Assembly: GCF_004770055.1 (NCBI RefSeq)
Contig: NZ_RQEP01000005.1
Span: forward strand, 62,001 to 126,000
DNA from: Leptospira semungkisensis
GTDB lineage: Bacteria; Spirochaetota; Leptospiria; Leptospirales; Leptospiraceae
Length of the DNA stretch: 64,000 nt
Direction: 5' to 3'
The position numbers and the translations under genes are program-made. Below the pieces are notes generated by a model. It was not told where the DNA came from. It searched no databases and worked only from the letters and a program-made list of their open reading frames with translations. Each line of letters starts with the position of its first letter. The stretch's first letter is position 1. Shown here one piece after another: positions 56,202 through 64,000 of the stretch.

Positions 56202-56233
56202 CGAATCCTTCCCTGCCCAAGATTGTTCTCCTT
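56202..56233 (+). repeat. Direct repeat of the tRNA-Tyr 3' end, copy B
   Basis: An exact 32-base copy of 56017-56048, without the rest of the tRNA. The sequence between the two (about 150 bases) is short and has a GC-rich stretch at 56107-56200 that resembles no gene I know. The repeat could be an att-like scar or a local duplication. Confidence 0.85.
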
Positions 56234-56305
56234 ACCTAAAACAAAATCCTAATATACTGAAAAATCCGGAAGGGTTCGAAGCTTTCGAGCGAGAAAGCTG
56301 AGGGC

Positions 56306-56411
56306 GGCCCCCACCCATCTCGGGATTGGGGGGAGTGGCCCGTGGGTTAGCAAGTTTTCCTCTATCACAAAAAACTCCAAGCCGCAAGCAGAAACTTAGC
56401 ATGTGGGAACT
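56306..56411 (+). repeat. Interspersed GC-rich repeat, copy 3 (diverged)
   Basis: GGCCCCCACCCATCTCGGG opens a core related to, but not identical with, copies 1 and 2 (GGCCCCCGCCCTCATCGGG). The order is kept: GC-rich core, a CTCTATCA block, AT-rich stretch, then GTGGGAACT at 56403-56411. It lies just upstream of the DUF4405 gene. Confidence 0.65.
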
Positions 56412-56505
56412 GTTTTCTTTTCCAATTTGCAACGAGCTTTGAATGAATCTTTTGGGAACCTGTGTCGCAAGATACGATCCCATGGACACAAGAGTATTCC
56501 AATCA

Positions 56506-56985
56506 ATGAAAATCAAAAAAGAGAACGTTACGCCTTATCTAATCTTTATTTTTCTAATCATCGGGTCGACGGGCATTTTAATGTTCTTTCATGTCCTTGA
56601 TGAGTATACTACCGTCGTTCATGAATTTTTAGGCTTAAGCTTTGTTGTTTTCGCGATTTTTCATATTCGAATGAATTGGAGTAATATCAAAAATTATGCA
56701 AAGAAACGGCAGCTTCTTCTACCGAGCATAGTCATTCTTGTTCTTTCGATCGCATTTATTGTCGGCGGAAAACTGCATGGAAATCTTGAGCATGATATTT
56801 TGGAGAAAGTATTAAGAACGCCAGTATCAGATTCCTTTAAATTATTAAATGGAAACTATCAAGACGCAATAGAAATTCTAAAACAGAATCATATCGTCAT
56901 AGATGATCCTTCTAAATCCTTAGAAGAAGTCAGCATTCAAAATAAAAAATCTCCTGAAGAAATTGTAGAACTGATTCTGAAGTGA
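56506..56985 (+). CDS. DUF4405-like membrane protein
   Basis: A 159-aa protein with three or four membrane segments (TPYLIFIFLIIGSTGILMFFHVL, HEFLGLSFVVFAIFHIRMNW, LLLPSIVILVLSIAFIVG). The HEFLGL...H..MNW pattern, with histidines in two helices, matches DUF4405, a cytochrome b-like domain. The C-terminal soluble part (about 60 residues) is acidic and helical. I start at 56506, though ATGs at 56443 and 56482 are in frame. It overlaps, or nearly touches, the amidohydrolase start, so they are co-translated. Confidence 0.75.
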   Translation: MKIKKENVTPYLIFIFLIIGSTGILMFFHVLDEYTTVVHEFLGLSFVVFAIFHIRMNWSNIKNYAKKRQLLLPSIVILVLSIAFIVGGKLHGNLEHDILEKVLRTPVSDSFKLLNGNYQDAIEILKQNHIVIDDPSKSLEEVSIQNKKSPEEIVELILK

Positions 56986-56993
56986 GAGTGGAC

Positions 56994-58313
56994 ATGAATT
57001 TCAATATACAGAGCAAAACTTATAAACATTACGTTCTGAAAACTGCAATCGTAGTGATTGTGATGACTGCAGCTAGTTTCTGGATCGGCTGCAAAAAATC
57101 GGGAGCTCCGGAAGACCAGACGATCGCGATTATTAACGCTAACATATTTGATGGAGAAGAACTGATCCCAGATCATACTTTGATCATTAAAGGAGCTCGC
57201 ATTGATTCTATCGGCAAAGATATTCCTGAAGGAGCTATCGTCGTAGATGCGAAAGGCGGCACATTAATGCCCGGTCTAATAGACTCTCATGTTCATACGG
57301 ATATAGACGGCCTACGTGATGCGCTCTTGTTCGGGATTACTACTGAACTTGAAATGACAGGCCAATGGATGTTTTGGGAACGTTGGCAAATTGCAAATCG
57401 AAATGACATCGCAGATATGCGTTCTGCCGGTATGGGAATCACTCCGCCTGGGGGACATCCTACCCAATACATGAAGTTAAGCAGCAATTGGTTCTTGAAA
57501 TTATTCTATCGCTACCCGTTCGTTTCCACTCCGGAAGAAGCAATCCGATTCGTAGATAAACAAGTAGAAGAAGGTTCCGACTTCATTAAGATCATCATAG
57601 AAGATGGAGAGACTGTCGGCACTCCGGGACTTCCGGTAATCGACGATGAAACATTAGTTGCTTCCGTGAATGAGGCTCATCGCAAGGGAAAGTTAGCAAT
57701 CGCTCATGTTACTTCTATTGCAGGAGGAAGAAGGGCAATTTCTGCGGGAATAGATGGATTGGCGCATTTATTCTTTGATGAGAAACCGGACAAAGAATTG
57801 ATCGCTTCCATTAAATCTTCGGGTGCTTTCATTGTTCCCACATTGACTACACTATCTACTGCGTTTGGAAACAGTCCTCGAACATTACTCGAAGACAAAC
57901 GTGTTAGTTCTAAGCTTAGCAAAGAATGGTTAGAAGCTCTTTCCAAAAACATGAATGTTTATCCCAAAGGAAAATTAGAAGACTCCTTCGAAAGCGTAAT
58001 GGCTCTTCATAATGCAGGTGTGGATATACTGGCGGGAAGTGATGTCTCCGAACCAATTGCGGATCTTGGAGGTTTGGCTCATGGCGCAAGTCTTCATCAT
58101 GAGTTGCAATTATTAGTCGCTGCCGGATTTAAACCTATAGAGGCATTACGTGCTGCCACTTCTGTTCCTGCACGAAGATTTAGCTTAAACGATCGTGGTC
58201 GAATTTTTCCAGGAGCAAGAGCAGATCTGTTATTGATAGAAGGGAATCCCCTTCAAAATATTTCGGATACTTTGTCTATCGACAAAGTCTGGCGTGCAGG
58301 TGTGCAACAGTAA
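56994..58313 (+). CDS. Amidohydrolase lipoprotein
   Basis: A metal-dependent hydrolase of 439 aa with a lipoprotein signal (lipobox FWIGC at about residue 32). The TIM-barrel has the HxH motif in PGLIDSHVHTDID, a histidine in IAHVTSIAGG, another in GLAHLFFDE, and Asp in DILAGSDVSEP. The end, GRIFPGARADLLLIEGNPL, is typical of the family. GTG at 56982 would overlap the upstream stop by 4 nt; I prefer the ATG at 56994. The substrate is unknown; the surface location suggests an amide or ester from outside. Confidence 0.85.
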   Translation: MNFNIQSKTYKHYVLKTAIVVIVMTAASFWIGCKKSGAPEDQTIAIINANIFDGEELIPDHTLIIKGARIDSIGKDIPEGAIVVDAKGGTLMPGLIDSHVHTDIDGLRDALLFGITTELEMTGQWMFWERWQIANRNDIADMRSAGMGITPPGGHPTQYMKLSSNWFLKLFYRYPFVSTPEEAIRFVDKQVEEGSDFIKIIIEDGETVGTPGLPVIDDETLVASVNEAHRKGKLAIAHVTSIAGGRRAISAGIDGLAHLFFDEKPDKELIASIKSSGAFIVPTLTTLSTAFGNSPRTLLEDKRVSSKLSKEWLEALSKNMNVYPKGKLEDSFESVMALHNAGVDILAGSDVSEPIADLGGLAHGASLHHELQLLVAAGFKPIEALRAATSVPARRFSLNDRGRIFPGARADLLLIEGNPLQNISDTLSIDKVWRAGVQQ

Positions 58314-58330
58314 GAGTTAAACGCTCTCTC

Positions 58331-59926
58331 TTAATTCTTATTCCAGATCACGTAAGAAGGTTTCACGGAAACAACGTAATATTGATCTTTGCCCAACCGT
58401 ATTTCGGCGTACGCACGATTTAGAACTTTACGATAGACGATATACTCCAAGCTCCAGGGTCCAGCTTCAGAATAAGGTCCCTTGGATGGTTTAGAAGGAG
58501 TTCCATCCGAATTCGTTTCTAGATTAGAAATATCTTTCCATTGCCATTTCACGGAAAGAGGAAGATATGCTGGGTCTGCAAATGCGAAACTAGTTTCTTC
58601 TTCCTCTTCTCCTACTATGGAAAGAAGTGTTTCTAAACTTCCTGGTGAGACTTCTTTGCAAAACTGAGGCTGAATGGAAGGAGTTCCAAAGAAAGGCCTT
58701 CGAATCACCTTGCATAAATATTTTGCGCGGTCTGGAACAATTAGATCCGCTTCCTTATCTCTCGCGTCCCAAAAAGGAAATTTCAAACGACTTTCTGTAG
58801 GAACTAATTTGGCAAGGATCTCTGCAGATTCGGAATCTTCTTCCGCATCATCATCCTTGTCGGATGATTTCAATCCAACTTGCTTTGTGAAGAATTCCTG
58901 CGCGTCTCTTCCTCCACCTTCCAACGCGTATGCAAAGACTGGATCAGGATTCTCTCTCATTAATATCTTGATAGAAGGAAGATAATCCGAAAGCCAATCG
59001 CCTGAACCTGATTGGCATATTTTCTTCATCAAGATTTCGGATTCATCTCCTGAATAGAAAGAGTCTCCTATATAAGTGCAGGCTTCCTTCTTTCTATCCA
59101 TGAGAAGAAGGTTCTTTGCGGTTTCCCATTTTGCTCGCTTAGCAGAAGAGTAATTCCCGCTCATCAAAAAGTATCGAGTACTAGATTCGAATTTTCCCTT
59201 ATGGCGTAGAAACTTAGCGTATAAAAATAGAATGTCCGACTTTGAATCATTACTCAGATCCTTAAATCTACCGGACAAAAAAATCCTTCGATAGGGAGTT
59301 CCTTTTCCAGATTGAATAGAAGATCCAACCCAGAGAGGAAGTGCACCGTCTTTAGCAAGCAATTCCTTTTCAAAAAGATAAAAGAAGATATGATCCCAAC
59401 CTTCATAATCTCGATTCTTCATCTTTAAAGAATAGCAGAAACGGATGAGAGGAAAGTTTTCCTTTTTAGAAAGAATTCGATATGGTTCGGGAGGAACAGG
59501 TTGGACCAACTCTCCTGTATCCGGATTTATTGTGGGTTCCGGTGGAATCCAGGCGGAAGTTTCTTTAGAACAAGCATTCAAGATTCCTAATAAAGAAAAA
59601 GCGCTAACCCCTAATCCGTCGGCAAGATTTTTAACTAAGGGAGACCATTCACCTTTTTTGTTTTTGAGAGTTCCTGCCCTGATCTGATACTGTAGAGCAG
59701 GGACATACTTATTGAATTTCTCATATAAAAAATAAAGGCGAGAAGAAGCAGTCTTTCTCACATCTGCAACTGGAGCAGTCTTAACAACTTCTTCGTATAA
59801 AGGAATGGCAAAGATGGGAGCTTCCTTTTCGAGCTCGTATGCTTCTTCATAAGAAACTGCTCCGAGTTTTGAGAACCCGAATACGAACAGAAGGGCCAAG
59901 ACTCCTGCTCGTCTCTTAGAATACAT
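58331..59926 (-). CDS. Secreted protein of unknown function, 531 aa
   Basis: A signal peptide covers residues 1-23 ([23 protein letters not shown]). The mature protein is mostly helical with repeat-like units ([44 protein letters not shown]) that look like degenerate TPRs, and a central acidic stretch near residue 370 ([14 protein letters not shown]). The C-terminus is beta-rich. It overlaps the PBP gene by 11 nt and may help cell-wall synthesis, which is inferred from position only. Confidence 0.8.
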   Translation of the reverse strand: MYSKRRAGVLALLFVFGFSKLGAVSYEEAYELEKEAPIFAIPLYEEVVKTAPVADVRKTASSRLYFLYEKFNKYVPALQYQIRAGTLKNKKGEWSPLVKNLADGLGVSAFSLLGILNACSKETSAWIPPEPTINPDTGELVQPVPPEPYRILSKKENFPLIRFCYSLKMKNRDYEGWDHIFFYLFEKELLAKDGALPLWVGSSIQSGKGTPYRRIFLSGRFKDLSNDSKSDILFLYAKFLRHKGKFESSTRYFLMSGNYSSAKRAKWETAKNLLLMDRKKEACTYIGDSFYSGDESEILMKKICQSGSGDWLSDYLPSIKILMRENPDPVFAYALEGGGRDAQEFFTKQVGLKSSDKDDDAEEDSESAEILAKLVPTESRLKFPFWDARDKEADLIVPDRAKYLCKVIRRPFFGTPSIQPQFCKEVSPGSLETLLSIVGEEEEETSFAFADPAYLPLSVKWQWKDISNLETNSDGTPSKPSKGPYSEAGPWSLEYIVYRKVLNRAYAEIRLGKDQYYVVSVKPSYVIWNKN

Positions 59927-62585
59927 TCTTCAGAAGCTCCTGCTTCGCGTCCGATTTATGAGTGAGAGGGCAAACCTCAGTCGGCACATGAGAAGGATGG
60001 AACATTTCATTTTCTTTTTTAGGACAATCCGGCCCTGGAAGCTTTCCTGATTCAGGACAGATCGCGAGGGTCACCGCTCTTTGGGAGTACTGGTATTTTC
60101 TTCTTTCGTCTTTGTCTCCCGCTTCTGCGGAATCGAATAGTTTAGCAATTGTTCCCCAAAGAGGAGCCGCCACTGTTCCGCCTAACGCAGACGTTCCCAT
60201 TCCGAAACTAGGAGAATCATATCCTAACCAAACTGCCATGGAGATCCCAGGTCGAACTCCTACGAACCAAGCATCCCTGTGATCGTTCGTAGTCCCCGTC
60301 TTTCCGGCAACTTCGCCCCTATATCCTGTGTTACGAACTCCTGCATGATTCGCACTTCCGTGCAATAGATCTATCATGATCTCTGCAGTCGGAGGAGAGA
60401 GGACCTTGCGCGTTCCCGGCCATTTCAGATTGAACTCGTCCTGATCTTTTCTCTGAAATACAACATTCCCCGCTCTATCTACTACCTTTTCTATCAGATG
60501 AGGACGAACCACATTCCCATCATTTGCAAAAGCAGAATAAGCAGAGGCCATCTCTAAAGGAGAAAGTTCCAAAGAGCCCAAGGCCAAGGAAAGGTCTCTT
60601 CTGAATCTAGTCTTTAATACTTTATCTTCCGGAAAGAAGAACCTCTGAAACGCATCCGAGATTTCGCCTAACCCTAGTTTTTCGGCGATCTGCACGGCGG
60701 CAGTATTTTTGGATTTTGCGAGAGCTACTCTAAGAGAAATATCTCCATCATATTGATTTCCGATATTCTCCGGCATCCAGTTCGAGACAGCATTCCTATA
60801 AATCAAAGGCGCATCCAAAATATGGGTCGCAGGAGTCGCAATCCCGGAATCGATCGCTTCCGAATATAAGATAGGCTTAATAGTCGAACCTGTTTGGCGA
60901 TACATCCCGGTGGCTCGAGAGAATTGATTGTCCGCCTTAAACTCGGTTCCTCCATGAAGAAGAAGTATATCTCCCGATTGAGGATCCACTGCCACTACAG
61001 CCGCCTGCAAACCACTATCTCCCGTAGTCGCAAACCGATCCGTATCTATGAATAATTCCAAGGCCGGAGAAACATCTGACATCAAATTTCGAAACGGGTT
61101 CACATCGGCGTTCTTTCCGATATCGGTCAGCCTATTTCGTCTAACTTGTCCGCTGCGTAGAAGATTTTCCACATGAGACTTGACCACTCTTTGCAATTCC
61201 GCCTGAACCGGCTGAGAGATAGTGGTATAAACGGAAAATCCTCCGCTCTCATAGATATTCGAATCAGGATACAAAGTTTGCAGAAATTTTCTTACATGTT
61301 CCGTTACGTAAGGAGAATCGTCTTTGCGATTTCCATAGACTGTTTCTCCAGGCGAACGAGTATTAAAGGCTTGGTAGATCTCCATCATGGATGGACGAAG
61401 ATCTTCTTTTAAAGCGCCGTCATTCTCTAAAGACTTTAAGATGGCTTCTACTCTTCCGAGAGAAAGGTCAGGATTTTTCAAAGGAGAATATCTATTGGGA
61501 GCGGATGCCAAGGAAGCCAACACGATCATCTCTGAAATACTCAGATCCTTTGGCTTCTTTCCGAAATAAAATTCAGAAGCACTCGCAAAGCCAAAAGCGC
61601 CATGACCCAAATATACATTATTCATGTAATGAAGAAGGATCTTTTCTTTATCTAGAGCGGACTCAAGCGCATAAGCAAGCTGAGCCTCTTTCCATTTTCT
61701 GCCGAGACTCTTTTCTCGGTCGTTCATCATGATCCGCGCCAACTGCTGCGTAATCGTAGAGGCGCCTTGTTTAAAACGAAAACTTACTATGTTTACGAAG
61801 AATGCTCTTAGAACGGAAGAATAATGGATCCCTCCATGCGAGAAGAAACTTCTATCTTCCACTAGAAGGACCATCTTTCTCAAATTCTCAGGATACGCGT
61901 CCCATTCCAAGTTGCTCGTTTTCTTTCCGAAGATCTCTGAGACTTTCTTGCTGTCCCTATCATATATAACAGTGGGTTGATGAATATAAAAAATACTTAA
62001 TAGACTCTCGACCTCTCCTTCTCTCTGAATGACACCAAGCCAGAAAAAAATAAGGAAGACTAACGCAAGAGGAAGCGGAAGGACCCAAAACCAAAAATTC
62101 ATTTTGATCTTAGGAAGTTTGAACTTTTTACTTCTATCTAATAATCTTTCTGCGAGAGTCTTTACGGGTCGATGGAATGCTGTAGGACCTTCGGTAGCAG
62201 TTCTGATCTTTTGGAACCAAGGACGTTCTTCGGAACCTTGAGACCAACCCTTCTTCCAATCTTCGAATTTAGTACAAAGAGTCTCTAAGAGACCCGGGCT
62301 CGAAACCTTCTTCTCTTCTTTAGGAAGTGGAGCTGGAGAAGGTGTATAAGAAACCGGAGGCTTTGGAGGAGTTAAGACAGGAATCTCGGATTGCCGATTC
62401 GGTCTGTCCGTTTCCGGCTCCGGAATTGGAGACATGTATTTGACTAGGGCTTTGTTCCCGCAGCGATAACAGGTCAACTTGAAGACTGTCCCGGTAGGAA
62501 CTCCTTCAGGCAGCCTGGAAATCGTTCCACAAGAAAGGCATTCGAACTTGGTTTCAGTAAGAGTGCGGACCTTAGTCTCCAACAT
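59916..62585 (-). CDS. Class A penicillin-binding protein with N-terminal zinc ribbon
   Basis: Bifunctional peptidoglycan enzyme of 889 aa. From the N-terminus: a zinc-ribbon with Cys16-x2-Cys19 and Cys39-x2-Cys42 ([20 protein letters not shown]), a Pro-rich linker, and a membrane anchor near residue 170 ([21 protein letters not shown]). The glycosyltransferase 51 domain follows ([23 protein letters not shown]), and then the transpeptidase, with catalytic STIK ([12 protein letters not shown]), SKN ([13 protein letters not shown]) and KTGT ([12 protein letters not shown]). A cytoplasmic zinc ribbon on a PBP is unusual. Confidence 0.94.
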   Translation of the reverse strand: MLETKVRTLTETKFECLSCGTISRLPEGVPTGTVFKLTCYRCGNKALVKYMSPIPEPETDRPNRQSEIPVLTPPKPPVSYTPSPAPLPKEEKKVSSPGLLETLCTKFEDWKKGWSQGSEERPWFQKIRTATEGPTAFHRPVKTLAERLLDRSKKFKLPKIKMNFWFWVLPLPLALVFLIFFWLGVIQREGEVESLLSIFYIHQPTVIYDRDSKKVSEIFGKKTSNLEWDAYPENLRKMVLLVEDRSFFSHGGIHYSSVLRAFFVNIVSFRFKQGASTITQQLARIMMNDREKSLGRKWKEAQLAYALESALDKEKILLHYMNNVYLGHGAFGFASASEFYFGKKPKDLSISEMIVLASLASAPNRYSPLKNPDLSLGRVEAILKSLENDGALKEDLRPSMMEIYQAFNTRSPGETVYGNRKDDSPYVTEHVRKFLQTLYPDSNIYESGGFSVYTTISQPVQAELQRVVKSHVENLLRSGQVRRNRLTDIGKNADVNPFRNLMSDVSPALELFIDTDRFATTGDSGLQAAVVAVDPQSGDILLLHGGTEFKADNQFSRATGMYRQTGSTIKPILYSEAIDSGIATPATHILDAPLIYRNAVSNWMPENIGNQYDGDISLRVALAKSKNTAAVQIAEKLGLGEISDAFQRFFFPEDKVLKTRFRRDLSLALGSLELSPLEMASAYSAFANDGNVVRPHLIEKVVDRAGNVVFQRKDQDEFNLKWPGTRKVLSPPTAEIMIDLLHGSANHAGVRNTGYRGEVAGKTGTTNDHRDAWFVGVRPGISMAVWLGYDSPSFGMGTSALGGTVAAPLWGTIAKLFDSAEAGDKDERRKYQYSQRAVTLAICPESGKLPGPDCPKKENEMFHPSHVPTEVCPLTHKSDAKQELLKNVF

Positions 62586-62632
62586 CACTATTAATGTCGG
62601 AGGATCCGATTTCTCCTACAAGCACGAAAGTG

Positions 62633-63493
62633 TTAAGGCACAGGTTTTCTTTCTGTAATCACAAGGAAATCTGCGAGTCCCCAATCGGCATCCATGAAGG
62701 ATTTGCCCTCTTCTGTTGGGAAAATGCTGAGTACCAAAACTTTTAGACCCATTTGTCTGAGTCGATATGTAAGCCCAAGCCCTCTGTCCGAATGAAATCT
62801 TCCGTTGACCTGTACTATTTTTCGTTTTAATAAATAATAAGATTCAGTAATCGAGTCTGCCATGCTTGCATCCCAAACATGCTGGGCATCTATAAATTTT
62901 TGCTTATCATGACCGGAACCGTGCTCTCCCAGAACGGATGCAACTGCCTCTTCGTATTCATTTTGTCTATGTAGATTATATAAGTACCTGGGTGGAAGAA
63001 AAGGAGAGCGGATCTTATATAAGGCATCCAAACCTTGGCTCGATACCAGGTTTACATATTTTCGAGGTGAGTTAGAAGCAAGTATAGGAATAGATTTTTC
63101 TTTAGCATAAGAAACCAAAGGATGATAATCACTAACGTAATTAGGCCAAAACTTTCCGGAACTTAAAAAACCTTTTTCGGTGATCTCCCCTCTTGCATAC
63201 TCGTCCAAGGATCTTTGCTGATCCCTTTCTAACATTTCCAGCGAAAGTATCAAAGGAAATTTAAGAGATAAATTTTTTAACGCCTCCAATTTCCAAGAAT
63301 GACCTATCTTATCGTTATGCTCCTCTCCAAAGATGATTACATCTGCATCCTTTGCTTTTTCTTCAATCTCCGACCAAGAAACCTTGGATTTGGTCTTCGT
63401 ATCATAGATCTCGGGAGAAGGAGACGTAACCGATTCTGCGAACAGAGAGATTGGTAGAAAGATTAGAATTCCAAAATACTTATAAAAAGACAT
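62633..63493 (-). CDS. ChaN-like haem-binding family protein
   Basis: A 286-aa protein of the ChaN/Haem_bd_uptake family. A signal peptide (MSFYKYFGILIFLPISLFAES) suggests export, without a lipobox Cys. The family motif ADVIIFGEEHNDKIGH, then LILSLEMLERDQQR, KEKSIPILASNSPRKYV, and VNGRFHSDRGLGLTYRL and VLVLSIFP at the end all fit. ChaN from Campylobacter binds haem cooperatively, so iron uptake is a possible role. It is on the same strand as the PBP gene, with a 47-nt gap. Confidence 0.85.
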   Translation of the reverse strand: MSFYKYFGILIFLPISLFAESVTSPSPEIYDTKTKSKVSWSEIEEKAKDADVIIFGEEHNDKIGHSWKLEALKNLSLKFPLILSLEMLERDQQRSLDEYARGEITEKGFLSSGKFWPNYVSDYHPLVSYAKEKSIPILASNSPRKYVNLVSSQGLDALYKIRSPFLPPRYLYNLHRQNEYEEAVASVLGEHGSGHDKQKFIDAQHVWDASMADSITESYYLLKRKIVQVNGRFHSDRGLGLTYRLRQMGLKVLVLSIFPTEEGKSFMDADWGLADFLVITERKPVP

Positions 63494-63611
63494 TTTTCCA
63501 GATTAAGGAAAAAGAATAAAAAGAAAAGAATTTAATCAGACCAAAAATCCGAGGAAAGACTGGACAAAAGTCAATAAATTTCCATATTTCTAATTTACCG
63601 GCTGGAACCGT

Positions 63612-64000
63612 ATGTCTCAAAATCATAATACAACGAAATTGGAAACTGTTCAAATTACCACTGCGCATGGGACCATGCAAGCATTCGTGGCTTATCCGGA
63701 CTCTTCTCCTTCTCCATGTATTTTAGTTCTGCAAGAAGCTTTCGGAGTCAACGATCATATTAAGGATGTAGCGATCCGATTCTCCAAACAAGGTTACGTA
63801 GCTATAGCTCCTGAACTTTTTTATAGGACTGCTCCTCCCGGTTTTGTAGGATCTTATGATGATTTTCTATCTCTTCAGCCTCATTTTAGCCAACTCACTC
63901 CGGAGAATATAGGCTCTGATCTTAAATCAGTGCTGGAATGGCTGCATTCGAATCCGAATGTAGAATCTGATCGGATCGCAAGTATAGGATATTGTCTGGG
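63612..64000 (+). CDS. Dienelactone hydrolase family protein, 3' end cut by window
   Basis: An ATG at 63612 starts an open frame of at least 129 codons that runs off the window. The N-terminus (LETVQITTAHGTMQAFVAYP), LVLQEAFGVNDHIKDVAIRFSKQGYVAIAPELFYR and RIASIGYCLG, where the Cys is the nucleophile, are typical of the dienelactone hydrolase family. It has no signal peptide. It is divergent from the ChaN-like gene. Enol-lactone hydrolysis is the family activity; the true substrate is unknown. Confidence 0.88.
   Translation, partial: MSQNHNTTKLETVQITTAHGTMQAFVAYPDSSPSPCILVLQEAFGVNDHIKDVAIRFSKQGYVAIAPELFYRTAPPGFVGSYDDFLSLQPHFSQLTPENIGSDLKSVLEWLHSNPNVESDRIASIGYCL

Larger units (their letters stand above)
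56035..56505. other. 471-base tRNA-flanking region without a gene
   Basis: Contains, in order, the tRNA-Tyr end repeat copy A, a GC-rich stretch with GCGAGCGAGGC and related GAGCG repeats, repeat copy B, and interspersed repeat copy 3 (56306-56411). No open frame is convincing. The AT-rich DUF4405 gene follows. Confidence 0.6.

Overview
The window most likely comes from a spirochaete of the genus Leptospira. The protein set points there: a FlaA-like flagellar sheath protein, many short-signal lipoproteins, a CcmABC cytochrome module, an acyltransferase fused to a glycerol-3-phosphate dehydrogenase, and dispersed single tRNA genes without rRNA. The visible base composition looks intermediate rather than strongly AT-rich, which would fit a higher-GC Leptospira clade better than L. 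interrogans. This placement is from recall of the genus and was not checked against a database.

Layout. 1-4800 (minus): a tightly overlapping run of methyltransferase, DEAD-box helicase, cell-wall amidase and two envelope proteins. 4960-8148 (plus): a RidA-type protein, a membrane protein, and modBAC for molybdate uptake. 8182-11866 (minus): a DUF59 Fe-S factor, ChrA chromate exporter, an AraC/GyrI regulator with a DoxX protein, and a VapBC toxin-antitoxin pair behind an AT palindrome. 11894-15844 (minus): a SUF iron-sulfur operon, sufC-sufD-Rieske-sufS-sufU, with no sufB. 15922-21434: an EAL phosphodiesterase, an unknown plus-strand gene, then a response-regulator/PP2C phosphatase joined to purC-purS-purQ. 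21494-23522: ccmA-ccmB-ccmC. 23513-28524: TPR and secreted proteins, an Ig-like lipoprotein, a lipase-like lipoprotein and an orphan ABC ATPase. 28576-31214 (plus): HMG-CoA lyase, a TIGR02757 protein with an endonuclease III-like cysteine cluster, and an enoyl-CoA hydratase. 31243-33826: tRNA-Glu, tRNA-Lys, purA and hisZ.

34025-36037 encodes one protein holding two consecutive steps of phospholipid synthesis (GpsA-type dehydrogenase and PlsC-type acyltransferase). 36137-39939 (minus) holds a MRJP/yellow-type lipoprotein, an FGGY sugar kinase and a TetR regulator, with a perfect 20-bp palindrome ahead of the kinase. 40364-43752 holds an MFS transporter and a divergent old-yellow-enzyme/TetR pair whose shared promoter region carries two TACC-N4-GGTA boxes. 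43781-44557 includes two very small membrane proteins. 44693-55744 holds a FlaA-like protein, PdxB-like dehydrogenase, LifO-like chaperone, Lnt, an exonuclease-fold protein, an MBL hydrolase, a lipoprotein, a polyprenyl synthase, a SirB1-type protein and half of a transketolase.

55817-58313 is the most accessory-looking part: tRNA-Thr, tRNA-Tyr, a 32-bp duplication of the tRNA-Tyr 3' end, one copy of an interspersed repeat, and a DUF4405/amidohydrolase gene pair. 58331-64000 returns to envelope functions: a class A PBP with an N-terminal zinc ribbon, a ChaN protein, and a truncated dienelactone hydrolase. Three copies of one GC-rich interspersed repeat (about 18388, 50122 and 56306) link otherwise unrelated intergenic regions. 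No CRISPR array, transposase, phage gene or secretion locus was seen.
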